Below, piece by piece: positions 1 to 12,884 of a stretch of DNA of 64,000 nucleotides. Within the stretch, counting starts at the first letter, position 1; the number at the start of each line of letters is the position of its first letter. This DNA is from Warburgia ugandensis (lineage: Eukaryota; Streptophyta; Magnoliopsida; Canellales; Canellaceae), in assembly GCA_035236585.1 (NCBI GenBank), contig CP141126.1:11979001-12043000 (forward strand), read 5' to 3'. Position numbers and translations under genes: made by a program. The notes below the pieces were generated by a model. It did no database searches and was not told the DNA's origin. It saw nothing but the letters and a program-made list of their open reading frames with translations.

Positions 1-93
1 GCCATTTAATTGCTTCTGCCCATCGGAAATAGAGGGACCACATAACAGTTGCCAATGGCCCGCAGAGAGAGGAAGGAAAAGAAAACAACGTAC

Positions 94-3000
94 GTGGAGA
101 TCACCCAGGTATACGAATTTCCAGCCTTTGAGACCGGCTCGTACAGCCAAGTCCATATCCTCCACGGTGGTCCTGTCCTTCCATCCGCCTGCTTCGTTTA
201 AAGCCGCAATTCTCCATACACCCGCGGTCCCTATTCCATATTTTCACAACAACAACACCACCACCAAATCAACAAACCACCCGGGATTGACTCGTAAGAA
301 ACTGGAGAGTCGTCGAGTTGAGTTGAGCGGTTTACCGTTGAAGCCGAAGAAGGCGTAGGTGGACGAACCCACTTCCTGCTCCACCGTGAAGTGGTAATCC
401 AGCGACATCTCCTGCATCCTCGTCATTAAACATTCGTCGGCATTCACTGCCAGAGCCAACCGTTGAATGAGCCAAGTCAGCAGAAAGGTTCAACGTTGGG
501 ACCCACTCTGTTTAACAGCTGCGGTAACGATTGACCGTGCACTTGAACTCGTAAAACTCTCTCCAACCCGTCGGATTGGTACGAGTTTTGGAGCACGAGG
601 CGTCCACGTGGTCCATCGGTTACGGACATCGCAAGTGCACACGTGAATTACGGTCAAATCGGTTGGCACTGCGCGAGTCACGGTAGCGTTGACAGCAAAA
701 TTTAAGGACAAAAATCCGAGTGTCGGTAGAGAGGGGAGTTGAGTTCCACCAGCTACATTCAGCGTCGGAATAATTGCACATGGGTTTACAGAAGTTTAGT
801 GAAAGGACGAAAATGGCCTCCTCTTCGCTCGGAATTCCAAATTCCCGTCTTTAACCGGAATGACACCCCGATCCCCACAATTGCAAAAGGGTGTGTGTTT
901 ACCAAAACAGGGGTGGGGTGGCGTGGGGTGGTGTTGGGGTGCTTAGACGTGGTCAAACAAACGAAGAGGATTGATTTGAAATAATAAAAAGAAAATGCAT
1001 TAATTTAATTTAATTAGGTTTAATAAATATAACAAATTTTATCCTCTTCCCAATTCACCCTTTTGTGGGGTAGAGGGAAGCGGTTGCAGTTGGACCCTGA
1101 TTTCATTGTTGGCGAAATCAGACCATCCATTAAGAATAAGTAGATCTCGCTGCCCTGTAATGACCACGGTTAGAAAACGTGGACGGCTAGATGCTGCCAA
1201 CAAAGAGCACCACGTGTATGGTATCTATCTAAAAGAATTTTCCGATCGTTGGCCGTTTTACCAACTGAGAGAGAACATGCGGTGGGCCACGGCCCATCTA
1301 GGGTGACGCTCTATCTCGGCAGGGAAATCAGAGGAAGTGGGTCCCAAAACCTGATCGAAAATCTTCCTCCAGTCTCTGCTTGGCTTCCAATCAGCCGTAC
1401 ATTTGGGCACGGAAGAGAGAGAGAGAGAGGAAAAAGGAAACCACCGACACTCTGATGGGAACCGCACCATTAATTAGGTAGCTTTGCTAATTACGGTGTA
1501 TTTAGTTTAATACTCAATAATTAATTTGAGGGGGAAGATAATTACCGAACTTCCAGCGAGCCTGGACAAGGCCGATTTCGGGATTGTGGATGAGAAAGGG
1601 GATGGTTCGCCACAGGAAATCAGGTTCAGGTTGGAAATCGGCATCAAAAATGGCAATGTAATCGCACTGTTTGACGTAGCTGTGTTTCATTCCTTCTCTG
1701 AGAGCACCAGCTTTGTACCCGTTTCTGTTATCCCGGATCTCGTATTTGATATTGATCCCTTTGCTCGCCCACCGCTGGCATTCCAGCTCTACCAAATCCT
1801 GCAAAAATGGCAGAAAATAGAAAACCCAGATATGAGATTGAGACAGAATTTGGAAAAGAAAGTGGTTTCTTTTTTAATTGCTGTTTTTCTATATTTGAGT
1901 GGTTTTGATTACTGGGGACTTTGGAATTAGGTTGAAGTTTTAGGCAATTGCAGAAGAAAAGAGATCCACATCAGACATTAATGGAGATAGTGGAAGCTCT
2001 AGGTTAAGTAATGGGTGAGATTAGTGGCTTTATTTTACTTTGGTGGTTTGGTTAATGGATTTTGACCTGAAGAACATCAAAACCTGGTCCTTTTGGGGAA
2101 GAATTAAGAAGGAAATAGATGAAATTACGTGAAATTATGACAGACAATTTGAACTAACCGAAGAAAATGCAGTTTTATTTTCCGCTATTTGGGTCGATTT
2201 GGTTAATAATGATAAGAACAATGAACAACAATCAGACCCTGCCAAAAAAAAGATCAGAAATTACGTGAAATTATGACAGACAATTTTTTCTCCTTGATGA
2301 GGACGTCCTAGTTAATGGGTTTGAGATAGGGACGTCACAGTAGGGAGACAGTGAGAAAGAAAAGGAAATTGCAAAAGAAAAATGCTTAAACTGGGAACTG
2401 AAAAAGATAGAAAAGTACACTAAGGAAGAAGAAAAACACAATTTGCCTCTTTCACAGTACTGTGGCTAACAAGTTTTAAGCTGCTCTCTGAAAAAAGAAG
2501 AAAGAAAAACAGACTGATGAAGCGAACGTAGAAATCTTCACAAAATAGAAGGAAAAGGCAAAGCAGGGTAATGGGATTGGCTGCTAGGTGGTTTGTGGCA
2601 ATGGGCTTAGATAGAAGATCCCGATTAGTGGGTCTGAAAAAGGAAAAGACAAAAAGCAGCTCAGAAATCAACAGAAACTCTGAAATCTCACAGAACATAA
2701 GAGAGAGCTCAGAAAGGTTCGAAGTTTAAGGTGAGTTAGGTTGAATGGGAGGACCTTGATAGTTGGGTCTGTAGAATCATCCAACACTTGGATTACGATT
2801 CGATCAGATGGCCATGAAAGCCCACATGCAGCTCCAATGGAAAGCTTGTAGACCTGCATTAATGTCACATGAACAAAATAGCAAAACAGACGCAAATTAA
2901 TAACTCCCGTCTCTGTAAGCAAAAAAACCAGAGAAAACAGAGCAAGAACAGCAACCTAGATTGGAGAAATGTGGAGAAAATAAAGCAGAAGAGAGACAGA

Positions 3001-3339
3001 GAGAGGCACCTCTTTTTCATTGTACATGGGGATTTGAACAAGGACCATAGGATATGCGGAGTTACCCAGCTCCACATCATCTTTCATGGGCTCCCATTTG
3101 TAACGCTTCTCTGCTCTTCTGCCAAAGAGTTTTACAAGAACAATCACAATACCCATATAAACCCTCTCCATAAAAAGCATTAGCGACATCGTTAAGCACA
3201 GAACCACAATGAGTCTTAGCAATGGGACGATCAATGGAGCTTTGATCTGGTCCCAAATCAACCCAATTTGTTCTGTAACATCATCTCTCGCTCCCTGGAA
3301 AGCCTCTGGAAGAAGGGTTGCAGAAGAAAGCCGATCCAT
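94..3339 (-). CDS. CSLA: Glucomannan 4-beta-mannosyltransferase, cellulose synthase-like A (5' part, runs off left edge)
   Basis: Golgi family 2 glycosyltransferase that polymerises GDP-mannose (and GDP-glucose) into the mannan/glucomannan backbone. Exons, minus strand: 3339-3010, 2853-2755, 1798-1546, 446-336, 230-94; all introns are GT-AG and phases join. They encode about 310 of the usual ~530 residues. The start was chosen at 3339 (MDRLSS), giving the usual CSLA N-terminus; an in-frame Met at 3420 adds a Ser/Arg-rich stretch read from the CT repeat and is unlikely. Visible: an N-terminal hydrophobic segment (about residues 36-57), QVLDDSTD, the DxD-type FDADF, and TVEDMD carrying the third Asp. 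The stretch [19 protein letters not shown] is typical of CSLA, whereas CSLC has FEVEQQVNG. The QxxRW motif and C-terminal membrane helices must lie beyond position 1. The donor after exon 5 is gtacgt at 93-88. Family assignment is secure; the exact CSLA member is not. Confidence 0.94.
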
Positions 3340-4090
3340 TCTTTCTCTCTCTCTCTCTCTGAACAAAGAAGAACGGAGGACTCTATGAGCTAGAGAGAAA
3401 GACAAATGAAAGCGAGCCAAAAACTCAGCTAGATCTGCATGGATTTAAAGAGTCTCCTTTGCGAAAAGAGCACGAATCTTCTCCGCCTTTTCCCCTCTTC
3501 CCAGCGATTTTGCTGCTGAATTACGCAACGCAATGTCGCAGAGCTGGACTGTCAGTCACTCCCCACAACCATTACAGAAAACCCGACTGTGAAACAATCT
3601 CAAAAGCAGATGAAAAAGAAGCCCAGTTCGGATCTCATACTCTTCAACCCGAAACCCCACCAACAAGCAAAAGAAAAGGCAATGCAATTAGAAATAGCAA
3701 GAGAAATACAACCCGAAACCCTGCTTTTTCTTCCCTCTCAAAACTTATCCTACAAAATCTAGAAATCCAATTCAGATCTAACACTCAGATAATAGCCCAC
3801 AACAAAGAAAGCAGAGAAGAAAGGGATTTATTTTCGCCTTCCCTTCAAATCCTCTCCCTCTCCACCAACCAACTTGCTCCTCTTACGGTAGGAGTGAGAA
3901 ACAGCAACAGCAGAGGCAGCAGATAGAAAAGATAATGAGGAGAAGAGAGAGAGTGAGTGAGTGAGTGAGTGTGAGAGAGAAACAGAGAGAGAGAGAGAGC
4001 TTTCTTTCCTCTTCTAGTTCTTCTCTCCCTTTCCTCCTGTATTTTGTAAACAGCCGACACTTCAAATGCGTCAAGTACAGGACTTTATAG
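3340..4090 (-). promoter_or_regulatory. CSLA 5' leader and proximal promoter
   Basis: Upstream of the CSLA start the minus strand is pyrimidine-rich. CT runs lie at about 3341-3361 and 3945-4000 (seen as GA on the plus strand), typical of plant 5' leaders. A TATA-box candidate (TATAAAG on the minus strand) lies at 4089-4083, which would put transcription start near 4055 and give a leader of roughly 700 nt, perhaps with a leader intron. Start site and leader intron are inferred, not seen. Confidence 0.45.
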
Positions 4091-4297
4091 AACAAGAAAT
4101 AAGTGTAATCCCCACAAACTCAAACCGGCACTTGCGTCAGATCCCGGCGAACTTGTCGGCGTAGTTTACCCCCAAAACTCTCTCTCTGCATTTCCCATTT
4201 TACCCTCATGTATTCCCCTATTTTCTTTTCCACGTATTTTTATCTTTATTTGGACTAAACTACCCTCTTTTTTGTGACATTGGTTACTCTCTCTGTC

Positions 4298-4450
4298 TTG
4301 TAGTCATGTGACCTTGAGGTTATGGTTTAAAGCGTGGAATCAGCCTCTTATAAAATGCAAGATAAGGTTGCCTACTATAAGTCCTGTGGTCTACATCTTC
4401 TTCAAACTTGATATAGGTGGGAGCTTCGTGCACTGGGGCTGCCCTTTTTT
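4298..4450 (+). mobile_element. Au-type SINE, 5' truncated
   Basis: Matches the tRNA-derived Au SINE layout: box B region with gtcatgtgaccttgaggt, then gcgtggaatcagcctctt, a body ending gtgcactggggctgcc and a T-rich tail. The box A head is missing. Confidence 0.8.
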
Positions 4451-5226
4451 GTCTTTGAGTTGGTCTTAGTTTCTTGCTACAAGATCCGGAAACCCTTGTC
4501 AGATTTGAAGAAGAAGAGGAGTATATAAAGTGGTTTGGAGGAGAAGCTTTCATGGGAAATAGAGAGAGAATTGGGACAAAAACTAGGTTTGCTGAGTCCT
4601 AGACGTTCATGCGCAACAAACAATTAAATCTCATCTTCATTTGAGAGATTTCAAGTTAATAGCCTAAGATCTATCAGAACCAGCTCACATTCAACATATA
4701 GAAATTGAATATTTTTTAAAGGAGGTTTTGCACGGTTTTTTTGGTTTTTGATTGATATGAAGAGGAATGAACAGCCCATAACTCCTAGATATAAATAATA
4801 ATATTGTTAGTCCACTTTTTGTCCATTTAAGTTTTAGGTGTAATTGTAATTCAACATGGTATTAAAGCTTTATTGACGGAGAGGTTGCGAGTTTGAATCA
4901 GGAGAGTTTATATATATTAAATTAATTTCTAATGCAATCCAGATGAGCACGTAGGTAGGTAGCCCAAAAAAATTCCTATCAACTTAAATTTATAAGCCAA
5001 ATAGTAATTCAACAGAAATAAATTGCATAAGATTGTCTATTAACCTTCTGCTTGTGGCTAGTATTTGAACACTACCATTGCAAATGTGGATAGGTTTTTA
5101 GGCTCTGTGAAACTGAGAAGAAGATGAAGCAAACATTTTGTTGAAAAAAGATGAGATTTGCACAGATGGTATGAATTAGAGGTTTGATAATCATGTTCAA
5201 TAGTCCAAATCCTTTGAGGAAGGGGT
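4451..5226. other. Intergenic, no recognised feature
   Basis: AT-rich intergenic DNA between two SINE copies. No open frame of interest, RNA gene or clear repeat was seen. Confidence 0.5.
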
Positions 5227-5235
5227 GAGTGCATT

Positions 5236-5394
5236 TAAAGGGGCATATGTAGAGTCCAGGGAAGGGGCAGACTACAAGGGTTAATAACATGCAGTCTTAT
5301 CTTGCATTTTGTATGAAACTATTTCCACACCTTGAACTCGTGACCTCAAGATCACATGATATCGACTCTACCATTGGGCCAAGACACCCCTTTT
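5236..5394 (-). mobile_element. Au-type SINE
   Basis: Reverse-orientation SINE: body with ggggcagactacaaggg, tRNA-like head with cttgaactcgtgacctcaag, and terminal cacccctttt. It is flanked by a perfect target-site duplication gagtgcatt (5227-5235 and 5395-5403). Confidence 0.88.
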
Positions 5395-5654
5395 GAGTGC
5401 ATTAAGAAGATAAAATTTAAAAGAGAGTTGTATTGGTATTGCCATGGCCACCACAGCCAAAGAGTTTGATGGTAGGAGTGGGGAGGGACAAGGGCATTTT
5501 AGTCACAAAACTTAGTGACCACTAGATTTAGCCCTCGTTGGGACTTGAACGGTCCGTGTATCCTCAATTGGGAATATATGTGGAGTATTTGGACTAGTGA
5601 AGAAATGCTACTCCGTCAAAGCCTTGGGACTCAATATGTGATCTTTTTATTAGC

Positions 5655-5910
5655 ATTTTGCCTTTGGATGATCTAACTCATTCATCTTGTTCACATTCTC
5701 TTAAATGCATTATGTACAAAAATTTACTCACGTTGATAGCTTCTCCCTACTAGTTTTCTTAGTTGAAAAGTCTACAAAGACAATTAAAATAGTTTTCAAC
5801 TGAAAAACTAATAGCTAGAAGCATACAATTGCTGTGACTTTTTACAGCTGGTCTAGTAGGGGAGGATGAAGAAGGTGAATGGGTTAGATCATCCAAATGT
5901 GAGGCCTAAA
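5655..5910. repeat. Foldback MITE-like inverted repeat
   Basis: Two imperfect arms of about 125 nt are reverse complements. The left arm contains tttggatgatctaactcatt (5663-5682) and the right arm its complement near 5882-5896; inner arms pair tagttttcttagttgaaaa with ttttcaactgaaaaacta. No transposase is present. A relative lies in a hydrolase intron (39224-39437). Confidence 0.6.
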
Positions 5911-8256
5911 TGGAGCTGTCACGCGCTAGTCTAGAAACTCAAGTTATATAGCATTTCTTATCTTTTCAATTTTTACCAGCCCTTTAAATGGAAAAAAAAA
6001 AAAAGGACAAAAATTCTTTTGAGAAGGGCTCTTGCTTATTCAAGAACGAAATACACATTTTGACGTCCACGTATGCCTTGCATGATCTAATCCGTTAATT
6101 TGGAAGATAATGATAAGTTCATCCCATCCACAGTAACTTTGCCTTGATTGAACATTCCTAGACCCTTTATGATAATGACCTTTCCAAGATTCATTATGTT
6201 TAACTATTAATAGTGTGCAAGTTTATTAATATAGATTTATAGACAAGTCTCTCTATGTGGGCCCCAAAAGTGTACTTCTTCTTTTATCAAGAAAGTGCCT
6301 TGCTTTAGTGGTTAGACTCATAAAAATCCTATAGAATCTCATTGTTGTGCCTTGCTTTGGATAATCTCACCCATTTATCTGGTTATACCTGTGTTGGGTG
6401 GATAATCTCACCCCTTTATCTGATTATATTTATCTTGAATTCTTAAGACTTCTGTCACTCCATTCCTGCAGAAGCAAAGAACCCATTGCTGTCTCGGCTC
6501 TGCTATCGAAAGCTCTAGAGAAGCCGGAGTAGGAGAGACCTTAATCAATGTGAATAGTTGTTCAATTACCTCCAAAATTAAGAGTTGACAAGGAGCATCT
6601 TCCCAACTAATTTGACAATCCAAATAATTCATTACTGAACTTAATTATGGATACACCACAACCACATAACAAGGGCAGATTCAATCTCAACCCTTGAAGT
6701 TTAGAATTGTTTCCTTGAAATAAACAGTTGAGAAGCAGAGATTATGCCCAGATTGATCCACAAAATGTCAGCTAGAATAGTAGCTGCAAATCTACCCTCA
6801 ATTCCCCGATTCATATCGATCTGCAACGTGTTACACCAAACCCGTTCCTTGATTATTAGCGTCAAGCCATGGAAGCAGCTATCATTTGTATTTCTTTCCC
6901 TAAGCATCCACTTGAGGACCACTTAAGGCCCTAAATATCACTCATTTGAATTGATTAGATGATCCTGGCCGTCCCTCTTTGGTGGTAGACCAAATCGGCG
7001 GCCACAATACACCCGTTTTCCAACCGAGTCAGATGATTGAAAACCAAACTAGTTGGACTCTGTAAACGAGTCATCCACGGTTGACTCTAAAAATCCGAGT
7101 CAACCCGGTCATTTTCCCAGACCAGAAGTGCAAAAGAACAGTTTTAAGAGCTATTTTGGTCATATTAGTAACGATTTCTTATTAAAAAAAAAAAAAATTT
7201 ACTGTACCCCACACAACTAACTCAGTAAGTTCGAAGTGTCACTCTCACAGGGAGGAGGAAAGCACAAGGTAAGGGCACTTCCGTTAATAATAGAATACTC
7301 AAGGGCAACTAAACATTGTTCGTCGTATAGGAGTGTACTAAGAAGACAGAGAATAAGGACGTCCCAGTGGCTAGCTGGATCGATATGTAGACTGCCCAAC
7401 CTCTTCGGGCAGCTACTGCTCGAGCTTTCCCGGGCAGCATCCAGCGGCTGCCCGTACCGTTGAGCCGTTTAATCATCAATTTTAAAAAGTTATTTTCTAT
7501 TGGTTTATTTAGCAGGGGACGACCAAATATACATTTTTATCGATTTTATACGAATTGGCTTGAGCCGGGGCTGTTGGCTCTCACCAACAACCGTCGGCAG
7601 GTGCTTAGTTTTGGGCAGGAGCCGAGCTTGACAGGGTAGCCTAAGTGTGTTTAAAATAGCTGCATAATTTCTGATAACAAACTTATACCAAAATGGGCGG
7701 TGGACCCACTTATATGTATCGTCACGGATCTCCTGATATGGAGGCGGACCCTGCTCTGATTGCACGTATCCGGAAATTATTGGACCATTGAGCAATCAAA
7801 ATTGGAAAGCGAAACAAACATAAGAAATGTGACACGTTAATCCATTCGAAAGCTGATCCATCAGACGGTTAGGATTGCAATTACAGTGGGGCCCATCCAC
7901 ACTGAGCTTGAGAGCATAGGGAAGTCAGCGTCATTGTTTGCTTGGTCTTTGGAAGGTAGTTGGATGAGTGAGGGGAAAAGAGTCCCCAACTTGTGTCTCA
8001 AGTAGTCTGCAAATAGAATGAGAGAAAACTAGGGTTGGCTAACTTGGCTTGGGATTTCAAATCGATCAATGGCACATCCGATTTACACTGCCTGTTCATT
8101 CCCTTTTAGCTAAATCTACAAGCATGGCCCACCTTTTGTGTGTGATCAAACCATTCATCTTCTGCTTTTGCCTCAAATAACCCATGCTTGAGTAAGGTAA
8201 ACCACACATTCCTAAACGCCTAATTGCCATTGGTTTTGAACATTTTGACCCTTACA
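5911..8256. other. Intergenic, no gene recognised
   Basis: Holds only short open frames without recognisable similarity. 7000-7500 and 7560-7800 are less AT-rich, but no exon structure could be supported there. Confidence 0.45.
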
Positions 8257-8264
8257 TTATGCAC

Positions 8265-8451
8265 TTTTGTAGGGGAGCCTTGGTGCAGCGGTAAAAGTTG
8301 TCATCATGTGACCTTGAGGTTACAGGTTCAAAGCGTGGAATCAGCCTCTTGCAAAATGTAAGATAAGACTGCCTACTATAGGCTCTTGTGGTCCGCTCCT
8401 TTCCCGAACCCTGCATAGGCGGGAGTTTCGTGCACTGGGGCTGCCCTTTTT
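8265..8451 (+). mobile_element. Au-type SINE, full length
   Basis: Starts near the aggggagccttggtgcagcg head (box A), has the box B-like aggttcaaagc and ends gtgcactggggctgcccttt. Probable target-site duplication attatgca at 8257-8264 and 8452-8459. Confidence 0.88.
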
Positions 8452-8456
8452 ATTAT

Positions 8457-8882
8457 GCAGCTATCATCTAAACAAGTTCTTCAGGATATAGACTATCCGA
8501 TGAAGATTAATGGTTTATATCCCTCTCACTGTTTGATTAAGCTCTTTAAATCATGGATTGGCATAAAGAGTCTCTCTCTCCGTCTGTATATGTATATATA
8601 TGTATATGCACCAAAAATGCTATCATCCAAACAAGTTCTTGAGATATAGACTATCCAACAATGATTAATGGTTTCCATCTGTCTCATTGTCGGATTAAGC
8701 TCTTTAAATCATGGATCAGAATAAAGTCTCTCTCTCTCTCTCTATATGTATGTATGTATGTATGTATGTATAAGAAATGCTATCATCCAAATAAGTTCTT
8801 GAGTATATAGACTACCCGACAAAGATTAAAGGTTTCCATCCATCTCGCTATCAAATTAAGCTCTTTAAATCATGGATCAGAA

Positions 8883-8952
<70 letters not shown>

Positions 8953-9067
8953 GTGTATATATATATATAAAAAAGAAATGCTATCATCCAAATAGACCAT
9001 TCGACAAAGATTAATGGTTTCAATCCATCTCACTGTTAGATTAAACTCTTTATATCATAGATCGGAA

Positions 9068-9155
<88 letters not shown>
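8457..9155. repeat. Tandem array of ~100-bp units, each ending in a CT/TA microsatellite
   Basis: Four head-to-tail units begin near 8457, 8617, 8777 and 8978 with a core like atgctatcatccaaa. Each continues through a conserved stretch containing aagctctttaaatcatgg and then a simple repeat. The simple repeat is short in units 1-2, a ~60-bp CT run in unit 3 (about 8889-8948), and CT followed by a long TA run in unit 4 (about 9073-9153). Confidence 0.9.
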
Positions 9156-9159
<4 letters not shown>

Positions 9160-11387
9160 GAATATTTTACAAGGGAATTGAGAAACAAAGAGCTTGTTAT
9201 GAGTAAGTGGCTCTAGGACAAAGTAGCTAGGTGAGTGGGTTCCATGGGGAGGCTCTAGCTAGGTTAGTGGGTTCCATGGGGAGGTTCTCAAGCTCACATG
9301 GAAATGATGGGTTCTCCAACTTGTCTTTGAATAAAAAGATAGAGAATTCAATGAGACGCTCGTGAAGCTTCGATACATCACGCAGAATTCTTGCCTCTTG
9401 CTTCCTTCTTTGCCTTTAATTTATTTTCTTCATACGATTTCGTCTCTCTTACTTTGAGTTGGACCCCCCACCATACTTCATCTAACACCTCTTTTTTACT
9501 TTATTCGGAAGGTTGACCTCAAACTTCTTCTCACTGTTTGAGTTAGTTTAGTGAACCGACAATGCTTGTTCATGCCTTCTCTTCCTTCAACTCCAGAGAC
9601 CAACCCCACACCCTATTGATTTTGGACAGTCAATGATCGACTTTGCAGTTCTAGAGCAAATTAAGCACCAACATCCAACAATGGCCTTCCACCCAACTCT
9701 TACCTGATAGATTACTAGCCAATCTCTCACTTTTTTCTTTTTTCTTTTTCAATTATAATCTAACCCATCTTAACATATCCCCTTGTAAATCTTAGCTACA
9801 TATTAGATGTCTTAACAAGAGAGATAGAAGTACAACTTACAAGAGTTAAAATAAAAATTTTGTCCATTTTTATTTAATAAAGTTATGGGGGGGGACTCAC
9901 CAATTTTTAATGTATAAAAAAAGTTAAAAAAAATACTTGTAAGGTAAGAGATCAGTGGAATAGCCAATCCGGGATGAGCAGGTTCTCCTTGAGCATGCAA
10001 TCAAGGACAAACTTCAAGCATATGCATTCAACTATTTTCATTTATAGACATTTCCAATCATGTGCAGGACCTAATATTAAGTTCTTCAGCTTCTTAGATG
10101 TAAATTCATACTGAGCTTCAATACTAGTACTTGGTTATGGTAGATATTTTTACTGTATGTGCCCATAAACATGATAAGAAAAGTTATAAAAATAATAAGC
10201 TTTTTCATGCATAAAAGGTTATAATTCACGAAAACTCAATTATAATATGCCATAAAATATAGATTTCGCCCAACTCACACACAGTCTCATCCTATACCAC
10301 AAGCGTTACATCCTCCTTAGAGATGGACTGTGGCCTCCACTTTGAGATGGAGAAGAGCTACCCCTTGCTATAGTTGGACTTGTCTTTTGATGACTGCTAG
10401 CTCTTTCATACATGTAAATTGGATTCATGGATTTTGCCAAGTCTTGAAGTTTCTATCCTGCTTTCACATACCTACCAGATCTTAGTCAAAAACCAATATT
10501 GTCAAAGAGAAATGACATTCAGACTCCCTGTGACAATGGCACTGAATCTAATTGGGTGTTTGGGGCTGCTACGCTTCCTGAAAGCTATGGACTGCCCATT
10601 AGAAAAGTATGAAGGAGATGAGTATACTTTCTCCCTTGGAAAATGAGACTTGGATTCAATGGCCTTCACTGGAAGCTCAGAGGATATTGTCATTGCTTAG
10701 AAGCCACTGCCATAAGGTTTGATTATATAAAATATTGGAGGGAATAGTCAGCCTTAGAAAGTTCCCCCAATACCACTACTAATCCGGCCTTTTCTTCAAC
10801 TTGTGTATAATATAAATGGTGCCTAGTTTTTCTATCTACACTTAATATGGACAAGCTATATATTAATCTGAAAGTGAAATGAAAAATAGAAAGAAAAGGG
10901 CTAGTGGACAGACACAGACCCTAGAAATTGTGGTTTACCTACTCCCATTGGTGGGAAAGGAGAGGACCCAGACGGACATTCTATAGGTGGAATATCAGCT
11001 TTCAACTATTCCATAGAAAATCATCCCCAATACATACTACTCCTAAGCTCCTACTTTACTTAATGATTGCTATAGATCTTAACTGATCCAACAAAATAAA
11101 GAAAGACAAGTCCTAGACCTAGGAAATTGTATAGAAATTGCACTCTAACTACTACTCTTGGTGGAAGGCAGGGGACCCATATAACACCAGATATGAGGCC
11201 GATTTTTACCACCGGCAGCACAACAGGTGGCACTATGATTAGACTTCTTATGTGATGCATGCAGGTATTTTTTAACTTGGAAAATGGTAGCCTGCAAAGT
11301 GATAGGTAGGGCTCCTGTTTTAATCATCTAAATCATTTATTTTGGTAGAGATTATCATGGAATCTTATAAAATAGAAATATTTTAAA
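9156..11387. other. Intergenic, mostly unrecognised
   Basis: Direct repeat of gtgggttccatggggagg near 9234 and 9267. A short minus-strand open frame ending at 10306 is discussed in the findings. No gene is supported. Confidence 0.4.
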
Positions 11388-11403
11388 TTAGTTATTGACT
11401 CTA

Positions 11404-11588
11404 AAAGAAGGATAGATCAGTGCACGAAACTCCTAATTATGCGAGGTTAGGAAAAAGGACAGGCGAAAAAGGGTCTATAACACATGGCTTTAGGTTGTAT
11501 TTTTGCAAGAAAATAATTTTATGCCTCGAACTCATGACTTTTAGGTCACACCACGACAAATCTACTATTGTATTAAGACTCTCCTTTT
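11404..11588 (-). mobile_element. Au-type SINE, diverged
   Basis: Reverse-orientation SINE with cagtgcacgaaactcc at the tail side and cctcgaactcatgactttt in the head. Flanked by a 16-bp duplication with one mismatch (ttagttattgactcta at 11388-11403; right copy at 11587-11602, so the right junction may be one base earlier). Confidence 0.88.
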
Positions 11589-12359
11589 AGTTGTTGACTC
11601 TAGCACAATCTGTCTAGTAAGATGCCAATAATCAGAGGCATACAGTGTGGAGATGCGTTTCAATTTTGGTCTACGGCTCTTCCATTGGATGGACTGCATG
11701 CCAAACTGTTCGGATCATTGGAACACTGTGGGACCAAATTGGGCAAGAACTCCTCTATTTTTAGCCAGATGTAAATGCTGCATCCATTGTACATGTCTTC
11801 CCATTATGGTGTTATTTTGCTTCTGTCTTCCCACTTGTGTCTTGCGATGTCCATGTCTTATTTGGGCTTATAAGATGTAACATGCCATGTGCCTCAACAA
11901 GAGATGGCAAATTAGGTAGGCCATAAGCAATATTGTGGGGCTCACACATGGTGTCATCCAGTTTTCCATGTTTCTGGGTCCCTTGGGTTGGTCCCAGCAC
12001 TAACAGCTAATCAACACCTCTCTCTCTCTAAAACAAAAAATTAACATGGGTTTGAGCTTTAATTATTGAATCACAAGGTAACAGAGTGAGGTACAAAATC
12101 CTCGGAGGGAAGTAAATCCAGGATTCCATGGGCCTACCACCAATAGAAAAGAAGTCCCGTTATGAGATTGCCCCTCCCCTTTTGGCTACCTTTACTTTGG
12201 AAATGACAAGCTTTAAAAGTTAGTGACACTTGGAACCCATCCTGTTTATCTTAATTCATTTGTCTGCCAGTCACTTCAAATTAACTCATGACTTCTCTCT
12301 CCTGTGTAGGCCTTGTACTTAAGCTATTTTCTTTTCTTTTCTTTGTATTTTTTAAATCT

Positions 12360-12381
12360 TTATATATATATATATATATAT
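12360..12381. repeat. TA microsatellite
   Basis: Short run of (TA)n. Confidence 0.9.
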
Positions 12382-12423
12382 TTTCTTCCTCTTTTATAAG
12401 TAACATGTGTATATGCATATTGA

Positions 12424-12560
12424 AGGAGGGCTTTGGTGCAAAGATAAAGTTGTCACGTGCGATTATAGGTTGCTTCTTGCAAAAATACTAGATAAGGCTA
12501 CATATTCTGTGGTTGACCCCTGTCTCGAACCCTGCATATGAGAGAGTTTTGTGCACTAGG
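12424..12560 (+). mobile_element. Au-type SINE, degenerate
   Basis: Head gggctttggtgcaaaga, then an internal deletion around box B, then gataaggctacatattctg and gagagttttgtgcactagg. Ends are approximate. Confidence 0.7.
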
Positions 12561-12765
12561 AATATCAAGTTCCGAAGAGAAAAAAATAATGAAGTTGGGT
12601 GGAAGAATGCAAAACGTGTCTAAAACTTTGTGCAACGAAGGATATGTAGATAAAGTTGAAGGAAAGTTCAATGAATTATTCATCCTATATAACATAACAT
12701 TTGTCCGTGGCCAAGAGGCTGGTAGAGAAGGATTTGTGCCTCTTCTATTCATGGTTTGGTAGAGG

Positions 12766-12884
12766 GCAACTTTGGTGCACAAAGTCCTGTGTATGTAAAG
12801 TTTGGAGAAGGGGCGAACTACAAGGGTCAATAATATGTAGAAATCCTTGATCGTAAGGTGACATGACAACAACTTTATGCCCTC
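12766..12884 (-). mobile_element. Au-type SINE, degenerate
   Basis: Reverse-orientation fragment containing ttggtgcacaaagtcctg and ggggcgaactacaaggg, followed by a decayed head. Ends are approximate. Confidence 0.65.

Noticed and set aside
1526..1930. 134-codon plus-strand frame over CSLA exon 3
   Set aside because: It is the antisense shadow of the conserved CSLA exon.
3340..3420. Upstream in-frame Met of CSLA at 3420
   Set aside because: The added residues come from the CT microsatellite and do not resemble any CSLA N-terminus.
8457..9155. CRISPR-like spaced repeats
   Set aside because: Units are direct tandem duplications with microsatellites, in a plant nuclear genome, without cas genes or uniform spacers.
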